The notes beneath the pieces are model-generated. The model made no database searches and was not told the origin of the DNA. It saw only the letters and a list, made by a program, of their open reading frames with translations. From Micromonospora sp. NBC_01813 (lineage in GTDB: Bacteria; Actinomycetota; Actinomycetes; Mycobacteriales; Micromonosporaceae), in the NCBI RefSeq assembly GCF_035917335.1, contig NZ_CP109067.1, positions 7,439,001 to 7,503,000 on the forward strand: DNA of 64,000 bases. Reading direction: 5' to 3'. The translations under genes and the position numbers were made by a program. Each line of letters starts with the position of its first letter. Position 1 is the stretch's first letter. Below are positions 50,090 through 59,000 of this stretch, one piece after another.

Positions 50090-52294
50090 CTAGAGGTCGA
50101 GCACCAGGCGGTCGGAGGTGCACCGGCCGACGCAGATCATCATGCTGCGCCCGGCGGCCCGTTCGTCGGCGGTGAGCAGCGAGTCGCGGTGCTCCGGCGT
50201 GCCGGCCAGCACCCGGGTCTCGCAGGCACCGCAGTAGCCCTTCTCGCAGTCGTAGGTCAGCCCGGGGACTGCCTCACGCAGCACCTCGATCATCCGCTTG
50301 TCCTTCGGCACCCGCAGGGTGACGCCGGTGCGGGCCAGGTGCACGTCGAACTCGGTGTTGGCCGCCGGGTCGAACGCGACTTCCAGGTCGTCGCCGGCGG
50401 CGAAGCGTTCCACGTGCAGTTGCCCGGTGCGTCCGGCGTCGCCGCAGGTCCGTTCCACCGCGTTGATCATCGCGCCGGGTCCGCAGCAGTAGATGGCGGC
50501 GGCGTCGCCGGTGCCGCCGATCAGCGCGGCCAGGTCGGGCAGCCCGGCCTCGTCCTGCGGCAGCAGGACTGCCCGGTCGCCAGCGAGGGCGACCAGTTCG
50601 TCGGTGAAGGCCATCGACGCGCGGCTGCGGCCCCCGTAGACGACGCGGAACGGCGTGCCGCGCCGGACGGCTTCGCGGACCATGGCGAGGATCGGGGTGA
50701 TGCCGATGCCGCCGGCCAGGAAGAGGTACTCGTCGGCGTCGACCAGCGGGAAGTGGTTACGCGGGCCGCGTACGGTCAGTGTCGCGCCGGTCGCGGCGAC
50801 GGTGTGCAGTTCGACGGATCCGCCCCGGCCGGCGGTCTCCCGCAGTACGCCGATCCGGTAGCGGCCGGACTCGTCCGGGTCGCCACAGAGCGAGTACTGC
50901 CGAACCCGACCGGATGGCAGCCGTACCTCCAGGTGTGCGCCGGGTGCCCAGGTCGGCAGCGGGGCGCCGTCGGCGGCGGCCAGCCGTACCTCCAGCACCT
51001 GCTCGGCGACGGTGGTGACCGCCTCGACGACCAGCTCCCGGTTGCCACCCGGGCGGGCCGGCACCGGGACACCTCCGGTCGCCGCGTCGGCGGCGCGCCG
51101 ACCGGAGGTGAACACCGCTGGGATGGCGTCCCAGCCGGTCTGGTTTCCCTTGGTGGGGTAGCCGACGAGGCCGTCTTCGACAACCCGGTAGTCGGGCAGT
51201 CGGGTCAGCACCTGGGTGATCATTTCGCGGAACATCAGCCGGGCCAGGTGGGCACCGGCGCACCGGTGGCTGCCGATGCCGAAGCTGAGGTGGCGGGTGG
51301 CGTCGCGGTCGAGCCGGACCTGTTCGGGCTCGGGGAAGACCGCCGGGTCGTGGTTGGCGGCGACCCAGGGGATGAGGACGCGTTCGCCGGCGGTGACCGG
51401 GCAGCCGCCGACCTGCGCGTCGGCGCGGGCCGTGCGGGCCATCGACTGCGACGGCGCGAAGACCCGCAGGAACTCCTCGGTGGCGCCGTCTAGCAGGTCG
51501 GGGGAGTCGATCAGGCGCTGCCGCTGTTCCGGGTTTCGGCTCAGGTGCACCAGGGTGGATCCGGTCAGCGACGTGGTGGTGTCCACCCCGCCGGCGACCA
51601 GCAGGCCGATCACCGAGACGAGTTCGTCGACGCTGAAGGGTTCGCCGTCTGCGCGGCGCTGGGCGACCAGGTAGCTGACCGCGTCGTCGGCGGGCTCGGC
51701 CCGCCGGTCGCGGATCAGGTCCCGGATCCGTTCGTCCAGGTACGCCAGGCCCTGCGCGCCCCGGATGGCGCGGTCGCTGCCCGGCAGCGCGGCGAAGATG
51801 TCGTGGATCGGCTTGGCCAGCTTGGCCCAGTCGGATTCGGGGAAGCCGAGCCAGTCGAGGGTGACGGCGGCCGGCAGCGGGTTGGTCAGGTCGCGGACGA
51901 AGTCGACGGATCCTTCGGTGACGAAGGCGTCGATCACCCGGGTGGTGTGCCGGGCGATCATCGGGGCGAGCTTGGCGACCGCGTCCTGGGTGAGCAGCGG
52001 GTTGATCAGGTCGCGGTAGCCGGTGGCGGCCGGTGGGTCGAGCTCGATCGGGTACTGCTCCAGGCCGGGGCCGCGCGGGATGACGATGGCGGTGCCGTCG
52101 CCGCCAGCGGTGGCGCGGGCCGAGGAGAAGGTGTCGTCGTCGCGGGCGACGCGGACCACGTCGGCGTACCGGGTGGTGTAGACGAAACCGCCGTGCGCCT
52201 CGGTCCGCCCGACCGGGCACTTCTCCCGGTACGCGCGGTAGTAGCCGACCGGGTCGGCGTTGCAGGCGTCAGAGTGGTGATCGAAGTCAGTCAT
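50090..52294 (-). CDS. Self-sufficient cytochrome P450 fused to FMN reductase and 2Fe-2S ferredoxin
   Basis: 734 residues. P450 domain at 1-400: AGGVDTTTS in helix I and the heme thiolate Cys345 in FGIGSHRCAG. A linker of about 18 residues precedes a phthalate-dioxygenase-reductase-like module at 419-640 with RQYSLCGDP (flavin) and GGIGITPILAM plus CCGPGAM (NADH). The C-terminal plant-type ferredoxin has Cys683, Cys688, Cys691 and Cys721. This is the P450-PFOR layout of CYP116B/P450RhF enzymes, which need no partner proteins. Likely reactions are hydroxylation or O/N-dealkylation. A CGAGA-N5-TCTCG-like site lies about 95 bp upstream. Confidence 0.96.
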   Translation of the reverse strand: MTDFDHHSDACNADPVGYYRAYREKCPVGRTEAHGGFVYTTRYADVVRVARDDDTFSSARATAGGDGTAIVIPRGPGLEQYPIELDPPAATGYRDLINPLLTQDAVAKLAPMIARHTTRVIDAFVTEGSVDFVRDLTNPLPAAVTLDWLGFPESDWAKLAKPIHDIFAALPGSDRAIRGAQGLAYLDERIRDLIRDRRAEPADDAVSYLVAQRRADGEPFSVDELVSVIGLLVAGGVDTTTSLTGSTLVHLSRNPEQRQRLIDSPDLLDGATEEFLRVFAPSQSMARTARADAQVGGCPVTAGERVLIPWVAANHDPAVFPEPEQVRLDRDATRHLSFGIGSHRCAGAHLARLMFREMITQVLTRLPDYRVVEDGLVGYPTKGNQTGWDAIPAVFTSGRRAADAATGGVPVPARPGGNRELVVEAVTTVAEQVLEVRLAAADGAPLPTWAPGAHLEVRLPSGRVRQYSLCGDPDESGRYRIGVLRETAGRGGSVELHTVAATGATLTVRGPRNHFPLVDADEYLFLAGGIGITPILAMVREAVRRGTPFRVVYGGRSRASMAFTDELVALAGDRAVLLPQDEAGLPDLAALIGGTGDAAAIYCCGPGAMINAVERTCGDAGRTGQLHVERFAAGDDLEVAFDPAANTEFDVHLARTGVTLRVPKDKRMIEVLREAVPGLTYDCEKGYCGACETRVLAGTPEHRDSLLTADERAAGRSMMICVGRCTSDRLVLDL

Positions 52295-52386
52295 GGCGGG
52301 CGAGCTCCACGGATGCTGGCTGCCGCGCGGTGTTTCCCAGCCGCGCCACTGGGTGTCCGGAGCCGAGGGTAATCGCCTTCACATTG

Positions 52387-52401
52387 CGAGACAACGTTTC
52401 G
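52387..52401. promoter_or_regulatory. CGAGA-N5-TCTCG-like site 2
   Basis: CGAGA-CAACG-TTTCG, 9 of 10 half-site bases, in the 127-bp gap upstream of the P450 fusion gene. Confidence 0.62.
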
Positions 52402-52421
52402 CTCAGAGATACCTGGAGCGA

Positions 52422-53504
52422 TCAGAAGGTCAGCACGGCCTTGCCCACCGTACCGCCGCGTACGGCCGCCACCGCCTCGTTGACCTGCTCGAACGGGTAG
52501 TAGCTGAGCAGCTTGTCGACCGGGAACCGGCCGGCGGTGTGCAGATCGAGCAGCTTGGGCAGGAACACCTGGGGCAGACTGGCACCGCCGATGATCCCGG
52601 TGACGCTGCGCCCGTTGAGGATGCTGCGCCAGTCGAAGCTCATCTGCTCGCTCGGGCCGACGCCGACCACACCGCAGCGACCCAGCGGGCCGAGGGCCTC
52701 GACCGCGGTCCGCAGCACCTCCTCGCGCCCGGTGGCGTCGATGGCGAAGTCGAAGCCGTGCGGGGCGATCGCGGCGAGCAACTCCTTGGCGTCGCCGGCA
52801 CGTGAGTCGACGCCGTGGGTGGCGCCGAGCAGCCGGGCGGTGTCGAGCTTGTCGACGTTGACGTCGACGGCGGCGATCGTGGTGCAGCCGGCGACCCGGG
52901 CGGCGAGGATCGCCGCGACACCGACCGCGCCGGCACCGAAGATCACGATCGACGAGCCGACCGGCGGTCGCAGCACGTTGAGCACCGCGCCGGCACCGGT
53001 GCCGAAGCCGCAGCCGAACGGTCCGACCACCCGCAGGTCGATCTCCTTGCTGATCGGCACCACGGCGCGGGCCGGGGCGACGACGTGGCTGGCGAACGAC
53101 GACTGGCCGAGAAAGTGCCCGTTGACCGGTTCGCCGTCGCGCGACAGCGCGCTGCTGCCGTCCGGGCGCCGGCCGGTGAAGTTGACCGCGTCGAAGCTTC
53201 GGCAGTACGCCGGGCTGCCGGTCAGGCAGAGTGAACAGGTGCCGCACGAGGTGAAGCTCATCGCCACGTGATCGCCGGCCGAGATGCCGGTGACCCGGTC
53301 GCCGACCTGTTCGACCACTCCGCTGCCCTCGTGGCCGAGGACGGCCGGGGTGGGGAAGAAGTTGGCGAACTCCAGGTCCGTGCCGCAGATGCCGACGCTG
53401 TGGACGCGGACCAGCACCTCGTCCGGGCCGGGCTCGGCCAGCTCGATCTCCTGCAGGGTGAACGGACCACCCGCGCTGTCCAGAACCGCCGCCGTGACGC
53501 GCAC
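52422..53504 (-). CDS. Zinc-dependent alcohol dehydrogenase (threonine/sorbitol-DH-like)
   Basis: 360 residues from the GTG at 53504 behind GGGGAGGG. Catalytic zinc ligands appear in GICGTDLEF and VLGHEGSG, and the structural zinc cluster in CGTCSLCLTGSPAYC. The Rossmann part has VIFGAGAVGVAAILAARVAG. The downstream part (VGPFGCGFGTGAGAVLNVL) resembles aryl-alcohol/benzyl-alcohol dehydrogenases. It would oxidise the alcohol made by the P450 or dioxygenase to the aldehyde handled by the divergent ALDH. Confidence 0.94.
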   Translation of the reverse strand: MRVTAAVLDSAGGPFTLQEIELAEPGPDEVLVRVHSVGICGTDLEFANFFPTPAVLGHEGSGVVEQVGDRVTGISAGDHVAMSFTSCGTCSLCLTGSPAYCRSFDAVNFTGRRPDGSSALSRDGEPVNGHFLGQSSFASHVVAPARAVVPISKEIDLRVVGPFGCGFGTGAGAVLNVLRPPVGSSIVIFGAGAVGVAAILAARVAGCTTIAAVDVNVDKLDTARLLGATHGVDSRAGDAKELLAAIAPHGFDFAIDATGREEVLRTAVEALGPLGRCGVVGVGPSEQMSFDWRSILNGRSVTGIIGGASLPQVFLPKLLDLHTAGRFPVDKLLSYYPFEQVNEAVAAVRGGTVGKAVLTF

Positions 53505-53529
53505 ACACCCTCCCCGGTGACTCACAAAG

Positions 53530-53544
53530 CGAGACTGCATCTTG
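53530..53544. promoter_or_regulatory. CGAGA-N5-TCTCG-like site 3
   Basis: CGAGA-CTGCA-TCTTG, 9 of 10 half-site bases, in the 73-bp divergent promoter between the ADH (53504) and ALDH (53578) genes. Confidence 0.62.
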
Positions 53545-53577
53545 ACATGCGGAACATGGAGGGTCAAGGATTCCACC

Positions 53578-55047
53578 ATGGCTGACCTGGACATTCCCGC
53601 TGCCCGCCAGCTGATCGACGGTGCCTGGGAGGCTGCCGCCGACGGTGGTGAACTACCGGTGCTGGACCCGGCGACCCGGGCCGTCATCCAACCGGTCGCC
53701 CGGGCCCGCGCCGCCGACGTGGACCGAGCCGTCGCCGCCGCCCGCCGGGCCGCCCCGGCCTGGGCCGCCACCTCACCGAGCGAACGCGGCGCGACGCTGC
53801 GCCGCTGGGCCGACCTGATCGCCGCCCACGTCGAGGACCTCGCCGCGTACGAGGCCCGTGACGTGGGGAAACCCCGCTCCGGTGGCCGGCTCAACATGTA
53901 CATCGCGCACGGCATCGTCGAGTATTTCGCCGGAGCCGCCGACAAGCTCACCGGTGTCACGCTGCCCACCCGTACCCCTGACTACTTCGGTTACACCCGC
54001 CCGGAGCCGTACGGCGTCTGTGCTGTGGTGATCCCGTGGAACGTGCCGGCCGTGCTCACCGCCGCGAACGTCGCCCCGGCCCTGGCCGCCGGCAACACCG
54101 TGGTGCTCAAGCCGTCGGAGATCGCCCCGCTCGCCCCGTTCGCCCTGGCCGAGCTGGGCCGGCGGGCCGGCCTGCCGCCGGGGGTGCTCAACGTGGTCAC
54201 CGGGCTCGGCCCGGAAGCCGGCGTCGCGCTCACCGGCCACCCCGACATCGACCACATCAGCTTCGTCGGCTCCACCGTCACCGGCCGGGCAGTGATGCGG
54301 GCCGCCGCCGAGCACCTGGTCCCGGTCAAGCTGGAGCTGGGCGGCAAGTCACCGAACGTGCTCTTCGCCGACGCCGACCTGGACACCGCGATCCCGGCGA
54401 TCGTCGCCTCGATCACCGAGAACGCCGGGCAGAACTGCTACGCCGGCTCCCGGCTGGTCGTCGAGGAGTCGATCCGCGCCGAGGTCGTCGAGCGGGTCGC
54501 CGCCGCGATGGCGCAGATCCGGGTCGGCTCCTGGGATCAGGACCTGGACATGGGGCCGCTGGTCAGCCAGGTCCAGTACGAGCGGGTCCGGGGCTTCCTG
54601 ACCGAGGCACCGGCCGCCGGGGCCCGGCTGGTCACCGGCGGCGAGTCGGCCACCGCGCGGTTCGGCGACGGCTGGTACGTCGCGCCGACGGTCTTCGACG
54701 GGGTCGATCCCGGGATGCGGCTGGCCCGCGAGGAGGTCTTCGGCCCGGTCCTCGCGGTGCAGGGCTTCCGGGGCACCGAGGAGGCGGTGGCGATCATGAA
54801 CGACACCGACTTCGGCCTGCTCACCTGCATCTGGACCAGTGACGTGTCCCGGGCGCTGCGCCTGGCCGGTCAGGCCCGCAGCGGGCAGGTGACGGTCAAC
54901 CAGTTCCACGACGCCGGGGTGATCGGCTTCCCGTTCAACATGCAGAAGGAGAGCGGGTTCAGCCGTGGTGGCGGGTACGCGGCGCTGCGCGAGTACACCC
55001 AGGAGAAGGCCGTCGCGGTCCGACTGCTCGATCGATCGCCGACGTGA
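53578..55047 (+). CDS. NAD(P)-dependent aldehyde dehydrogenase
   Basis: 489 residues from the ATG at 53578 (GGAGGGTCAAGG upstream). IPWNVP and FVGSTVTGR bind the cofactor, Glu253 lies in LELGGKSPN and the nucleophile is Cys287 in NAGQNCYAGS. Closest in look to betaine-aldehyde/aryl-aldehyde dehydrogenases. Paired divergently with the zinc ADH and followed by the PucR-type regulator with a GTGA overlap. Confidence 0.95.
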   Translation: MADLDIPAARQLIDGAWEAAADGGELPVLDPATRAVIQPVARARAADVDRAVAAARRAAPAWAATSPSERGATLRRWADLIAAHVEDLAAYEARDVGKPRSGGRLNMYIAHGIVEYFAGAADKLTGVTLPTRTPDYFGYTRPEPYGVCAVVIPWNVPAVLTAANVAPALAAGNTVVLKPSEIAPLAPFALAELGRRAGLPPGVLNVVTGLGPEAGVALTGHPDIDHISFVGSTVTGRAVMRAAAEHLVPVKLELGGKSPNVLFADADLDTAIPAIVASITENAGQNCYAGSRLVVEESIRAEVVERVAAAMAQIRVGSWDQDLDMGPLVSQVQYERVRGFLTEAPAAGARLVTGGESATARFGDGWYVAPTVFDGVDPGMRLAREEVFGPVLAVQGFRGTEEAVAIMNDTDFGLLTCIWTSDVSRALRLAGQARSGQVTVNQFHDAGVIGFPFNMQKESGFSRGGGYAALREYTQEKAVAVRLLDRSPT

Positions 55048-56270
55048 CCGGGCCGGCCGAACGCCCGGTGGCGGCCCGGCCCCGGCTGACGGTCGCCGCC
55101 GAGCCGACCCCGGACCAGCTCGCCCGGTGGCTGACCGACCTCGCCTTCGACGGGGCCGGCTGGCCGGTGCTGCTGGCCCGGTTGGCCGAGGCCACCGGCA
55201 CCGGTGCCCGACTGCTCGCCCAGACCGGTGAACTGCTCGCCAGCAGCGACGCCAGCGGCTCCGGTGACCGGCCGGACGGTGCGTCGGTAGCCCAGGGCGC
55301 GTCGGCGGCCGAACTGCACGCCGAGCGGGTCCGGTGCGCCGACGGCTGGACCGGTCGGTCGGTGCCGGTCGGTGCCGGTGGCCGCCGGCTCGGCGTACTG
55401 CTGCTGGCCGAGCCGGTCGACGCCGGACAACTCGACTACGGCCGGGCCGCGGTCACCGCACTGTTGATCGAGGCGGTACGCCGTGAACCGCCGCAGCCGC
55501 CGGCGCCGGTCGGTGCCGACGCGGTGCTGCGGGCGTTGCGCGACGGCACCGGAGTCGCCTCAGCCGCCGGGCAGGCCGACCTGGTGCGGGCCGCCTCGGG
55601 GTACGGGTGGCGGCTGGACCAGCCGCACGCGGGGGTGGCGCTCGGCTACACCGGCTCACAGCACCGGCGCTGGGCGTCGGCGACGACCTGGCTGGACCGC
55701 CCGGTGCTGGCCGACGGCTGGCAGGGCTGGACGCTGCTGCAGGGCGACGCGCAGCGCGAGGTGGCCCGGCTACGCGGCCGGTTGGAGCAGATCGTCGGCG
55801 CCGGTCAGGTGCTGGTCACCTGCGGCCGCTCGGTCACCGGTCCGGCCGCGACGTCGGACTCGTTCCGGGACGCGCGGCGGTTGCTGCGGTTGCTGCTGCA
55901 CCACCCGTACGGGCCGCCGGGGCTGCCGGCCGGACCGGCCCGCGCCGAGCTGCCGTTCGACCGGTCCGGTCTGGCCCAGGTGCTGCTGGCGGTGCCGGAC
56001 GAGCGGCTGCGCTGGTACGTGGACCGACATCTGGGGCCGATCGCCGAGCGGGACGACCTGTTGCGCACGCTGGATCACTGGCTGGCCAGCGGTGGAAGCA
56101 GGCAAGCTGTCAGTGAGCAGCTGCATCTGCACCGTAACTCGGTCGGCTACCGGGTGGGGTTGATCAAGCGACTGCTGGGGGTGGATCCCCTCGATCCGCC
56201 GACTGCCGCTGTGCTGCGCGCCGCGCTGGTCGCCCGGGAGCTGCTGATCACCACGCCCGATGTCGAGTAA
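55044..56270 (+). CDS. PucR-type helix-turn-helix regulator
   Basis: 408 residues from a GTG overlapping the ALDH stop. The N-terminal 150 residues look like a GAF-type sensor (ARLLAQTGELLASS...GRRLGVLLLAEP). The C-terminus carries the PucR/CdaR HTH: LLRTLDHWLASGGSRQAVSEQLHLHRNSVGYRVGLIKRLLG, preceded by the GGDEF-like remnant usual in this family. PucR-type proteins control purine, amino-acid and aromatic catabolic genes. It is the only regulator inside the 48-64 kb block, so it is the prime candidate to bind the CGAGA-N5-TCTCG sites. Confidence 0.9.
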   Translation: MTGPAERPVAARPRLTVAAEPTPDQLARWLTDLAFDGAGWPVLLARLAEATGTGARLLAQTGELLASSDASGSGDRPDGASVAQGASAAELHAERVRCADGWTGRSVPVGAGGRRLGVLLLAEPVDAGQLDYGRAAVTALLIEAVRREPPQPPAPVGADAVLRALRDGTGVASAAGQADLVRAASGYGWRLDQPHAGVALGYTGSQHRRWASATTWLDRPVLADGWQGWTLLQGDAQREVARLRGRLEQIVGAGQVLVTCGRSVTGPAATSDSFRDARRLLRLLLHHPYGPPGLPAGPARAELPFDRSGLAQVLLAVPDERLRWYVDRHLGPIAERDDLLRTLDHWLASGGSRQAVSEQLHLHRNSVGYRVGLIKRLLGVDPLDPPTAAVLRAALVARELLITTPDVE

Positions 56271-56318
56271 CCGCAGGTCGATAGCGTCCTGGGCGATTGT
56301 CGGGCGTTGGCGGATCAC

Positions 56319-56397
56319 AGGCACGTTACGTCGCTGAGCCAGTTTCGGTCGAGGCGTTGACAGGCCGCCGGCCCGCAGGCAAAGTACGTCGCTAAGC
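56319..56397. repeat. Two 21-base direct repeats before the MDR/amidohydrolase operon
   Basis: AGGCACGTTACGTCGCTGAGC (56319-56339) recurs as AGGCA-AAG-TACGTCGCTAAGC (56377-56397), 17 of 21 bases identical and 58 bases apart. A TTGACA (56357-56362) with CAAAGT 17 bases later lies between and within them, so the repeats flank or overlap a likely promoter. Confidence 0.6.
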
Positions 56398-56413
56398 AAC
56401 CTGAATCACAATG

Positions 56414-56428
56414 CAAGACGCCATATCG
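56414..56428. promoter_or_regulatory. CGAGA-N5-TCTCG-like site 4
   Basis: CAAGA-CGCCA-TATCG, 8 of 10 half-site bases; its inner part AGACGCCAT is also the complement of site 1. It ends 24 bases before the start of the MDR gene and would block or activate transcription of the operon through the BMP transporter. Confidence 0.55.
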
Positions 56429-56452
56429 TTTGGTAGACCGTTGGAGGGCACT

Positions 56453-57481
56453 GTGCGAGCGATGGTCCAGACCGGGTTCGGCGGGCCCGAGGTCGTGCAC
56501 CCGCACGACCTGCCCGACCCGGAACCCGGCCCGACCGACGCCGTCATCGCCGTCGACACTGCCACCCTCAACCGGCTCGACCTGCTGCAGCGCCGTGGCC
56601 CCGGACTGCTCCCCGGCTTCGCGCTACCGCACATCGGCGGAATGGACGTCGCCGGGCGGGTGGTCGCCACCGGCTCCGGAGTCAGCACGCTGCGGATCGG
56701 CGACCGCGTCGTCGTCGACCCCACCATCGGCTGCGGGCGTTGCGGCACCTGCACCAGCGGCAACCCCGGCTACTGCGCCACCCTGCAGGTGGTCGGCGGC
56801 AACCGGCCCGGTGGCTTCGCCGAGTACGTCGCCGTACCGGCCGCCGTGACGCACCGGGTCCCCGACCACGTCGACCTGGCCGACGCCGCCGCCCTGCCCA
56901 CCGCGTGGGCGGTCGCCTGGCACGCCCTGCACCGGGTCGGGCAACTGCGCTCCGGCGAAGCGGTCCTGATCCAGGCCGCCACCAGCGCGGTCAGCGTCGC
57001 TGCCATCCAACTCGCCCGCCGGGCCGGCGCCCAGGTCATCGCGGTCGCCCGTACGCAAGCCAAGCGGGCCGCCGCCACCGACCTCGGTGCCGACACCGTG
57101 CTCGACCTCGACGACCGGACCGCCGACGCGGTCCGCGACCACACCGACGGCCACGGCGTCGACCTGGTGCTCGACCACGTCGGCACGGCCACCTGGAACA
57201 GCTCACTGGGCAGCCTGCGCACCGGCGGGCGGCTGGTGCTGCTCGGCAACACCAGCGGCGACCAGGTCAGCCTGTCGCTGGCCCACCTCTACCACCAGGG
57301 CCTGCGGCTGCTCGGCGCCGGTGCCTACGCCCCGGCCGACTTCGCCGCCATGCTCGACACCTTCTTCACCAGCGACATGCGGGTGGTCCGCGCCGCCGAA
57401 TACCCGCTCGCCGACCTGGCCCAGGCGTACGCCCGGCAGGAGTCCGGTGACCTCGTCGGCAAGATTCTGATCCGGCCATGA
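56453..57481 (+). CDS. Zinc-binding MDR alcohol dehydrogenase/reductase
   Basis: 342 residues from the GTG at 56453 behind TTGGAGGG. Cofactor motif QAATSAVSVAAIQLARRAGA at about 170-190, the structural-zinc-like CGRCGTCTSGNPGYC and LPHIGGMDVAGRV. The catalytic Cys of ADHs is replaced (TLNRLDLLQRRG), so it is closer to quinone-oxidoreductase-like MDRs with a retained structural zinc. First gene of a six-gene operon; its stop overlaps the next start by 4 bp. Confidence 0.9.
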   Translation: MRAMVQTGFGGPEVVHPHDLPDPEPGPTDAVIAVDTATLNRLDLLQRRGPGLLPGFALPHIGGMDVAGRVVATGSGVSTLRIGDRVVVDPTIGCGRCGTCTSGNPGYCATLQVVGGNRPGGFAEYVAVPAAVTHRVPDHVDLADAAALPTAWAVAWHALHRVGQLRSGEAVLIQAATSAVSVAAIQLARRAGAQVIAVARTQAKRAAATDLGADTVLDLDDRTADAVRDHTDGHGVDLVLDHVGTATWNSSLGSLRTGGRLVLLGNTSGDQVSLSLAHLYHQGLRLLGAGAYAPADFAAMLDTFFTSDMRVVRAAEYPLADLAQAYARQESGDLVGKILIRP

Positions 57482-58989
57482 ACCGCACCCAGGCCCAGAC
57501 CCCGGACCCGACCACCGCCGGCCACGGCAGTGGTACCGGTGCCGGCACCGGCGGCTCCGGTGGCGGCGCCGCCGACCTGCTGATCGTCGACGCCGACATC
57601 GTCACCATGGCCCCCGGCCGGGAAGTGGTCACCGGCGGGGCGATCGCCATCGTCGACGGCCGGATCGCCGACATCGGCCCGGCCGGCGCGCTGCGGGTGG
57701 CGTACCCGCACACCCCGGAGCTCGACGCCGCCGGCTGCCTGGTCGTCCCCGGCCTGATCAACGCCCACCAGCACACCACCGCCGACCCGCTGATCCGCAG
57801 CAGCATCCCCGACCACGTCCCCGCCCAGCAGGCCATCTTCGACTGGATCGTGCCGCTGCACGCCGCCGTCACCGGCGACGACGACGAACTGGCCGCCACC
57901 CTCACCGCGGTCGAGGCGCTCAGCTACGGCGTCACCACGCTGCTGGAACCGGGCACCGTCGCCCACCCGCTGCGGGTCGCCGCCGGGCTGCGTACCGCCG
58001 GCATCCGGGGTCGGGTCGGCCGCTGGGGCTGGGACACCCCGGACGCCCCGTACGCGATGCCGGCCGCCGACACCCTCGCCGCCCAGGCCGAGACGGTCAC
58101 CGCCCTGGCCGGCGACCCGCTGGTCACCGGCTGGATCACCCTGGTCGGCCACGACCTGGTCAGCGACGAACTGTTCACCGGCGCCGCCGAGTTGGCCGAG
58201 CGGCTCGACGTGCCGATGACCTGGCACCTGTCGCCCAGCGCCGACGACCCGGCCGCGTACGCCGTCGCCGGCCGGCCCCGCCCGGTGCTGCACCTGCGCG
58301 ACCTCGGGGTGCTCGGCCCACGGCTGCTGCTCGGGCACGCCGTCTGGCTCGACGACGACGAACTCGAGGTCCTCGCCGCCAGTGGCGCCGCCGTCGCCTC
58401 CTGTCCCGGCGCCTACCTGCGGCTCGGGCAGGGCTTCACCCGGGCCGGCCGGCACACCGAACTGCTGCGCGCCGGCGGCCGGCTGGCGCTGGGCTGCGAC
58501 TCGCACAACGCCGGCGACGTCCCGGACGTGTGGCAGGCCGCCCGGCTCTTCGCCGGCCTGGACCGGGACCGGGGCGCGGTCGACCCGCTGCGCGCCGACG
58601 AGATCTTCGCCCTGGCCACCATCGACGGCGCCACCGCCGTCGGGCTCGGGCAGCTGACCGGCTCGATCGAGGTCGGCAAAGCGGCCGACCTGGTCGTGCT
58701 GGACACCCGCACCATCGCGTGGACCCCGGGCGGTGACCTGGCCACCCAGCTCGTCTGGGGCGCGGCCAGCCACACCGTACGGGACGTACTGGTCGACGGT
58801 CGGCCGGTGGTCCGGGATCGCCGGATCACAGGCGTCGACGTCGACGCCCTGCGTACCGAGGCCACGCGACGCCGCGCGGACCTGCTGCGCCGGGCCGGCA
58901 TCGACATCCCGCATCGCTGGCCTGCCGTGCCGGCGACCGAGTACCGCGCGCACCGGACCGGCCCGGCCGGTGCGACGCCCCCACAGTGA
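57478..58989 (+). CDS. Amidohydrolase/deaminase of the TrzA/8-oxoguanine-deaminase type
   Basis: 503 residues, ATGA overlap. The metal site is intact: INAHQHTT (HxH), His in MTWHLSPS, His in LLGHAVWLDDDEL and Asp in GCDSHNAGD. This order of motifs fits the cytosine/guanine/triazine deaminase branch of subtype III amidohydrolases. The first 30 residues are a Gly/Thr-rich tail not seen in typical members. Next to a BMP-type importer it suggests hydrolytic deamination or dechlorination of an N-heterocycle. Confidence 0.9.
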   Translation: MNRTQAQTPDPTTAGHGSGTGAGTGGSGGGAADLLIVDADIVTMAPGREVVTGGAIAIVDGRIADIGPAGALRVAYPHTPELDAAGCLVVPGLINAHQHTTADPLIRSSIPDHVPAQQAIFDWIVPLHAAVTGDDDELAATLTAVEALSYGVTTLLEPGTVAHPLRVAAGLRTAGIRGRVGRWGWDTPDAPYAMPAADTLAAQAETVTALAGDPLVTGWITLVGHDLVSDELFTGAAELAERLDVPMTWHLSPSADDPAAYAVAGRPRPVLHLRDLGVLGPRLLLGHAVWLDDDELEVLAASGAAVASCPGAYLRLGQGFTRAGRHTELLRAGGRLALGCDSHNAGDVPDVWQAARLFAGLDRDRGAVDPLRADEIFALATIDGATAVGLGQLTGSIEVGKAADLVVLDTRTIAWTPGGDLATQLVWGAASHTVRDVLVDGRPVVRDRRITGVDVDALRTEATRRRADLLRRAGIDIPHRWPAVPATEYRAHRTGPAGATPPQ

Positions 58990-59000
58990 GAGGAACCGCA

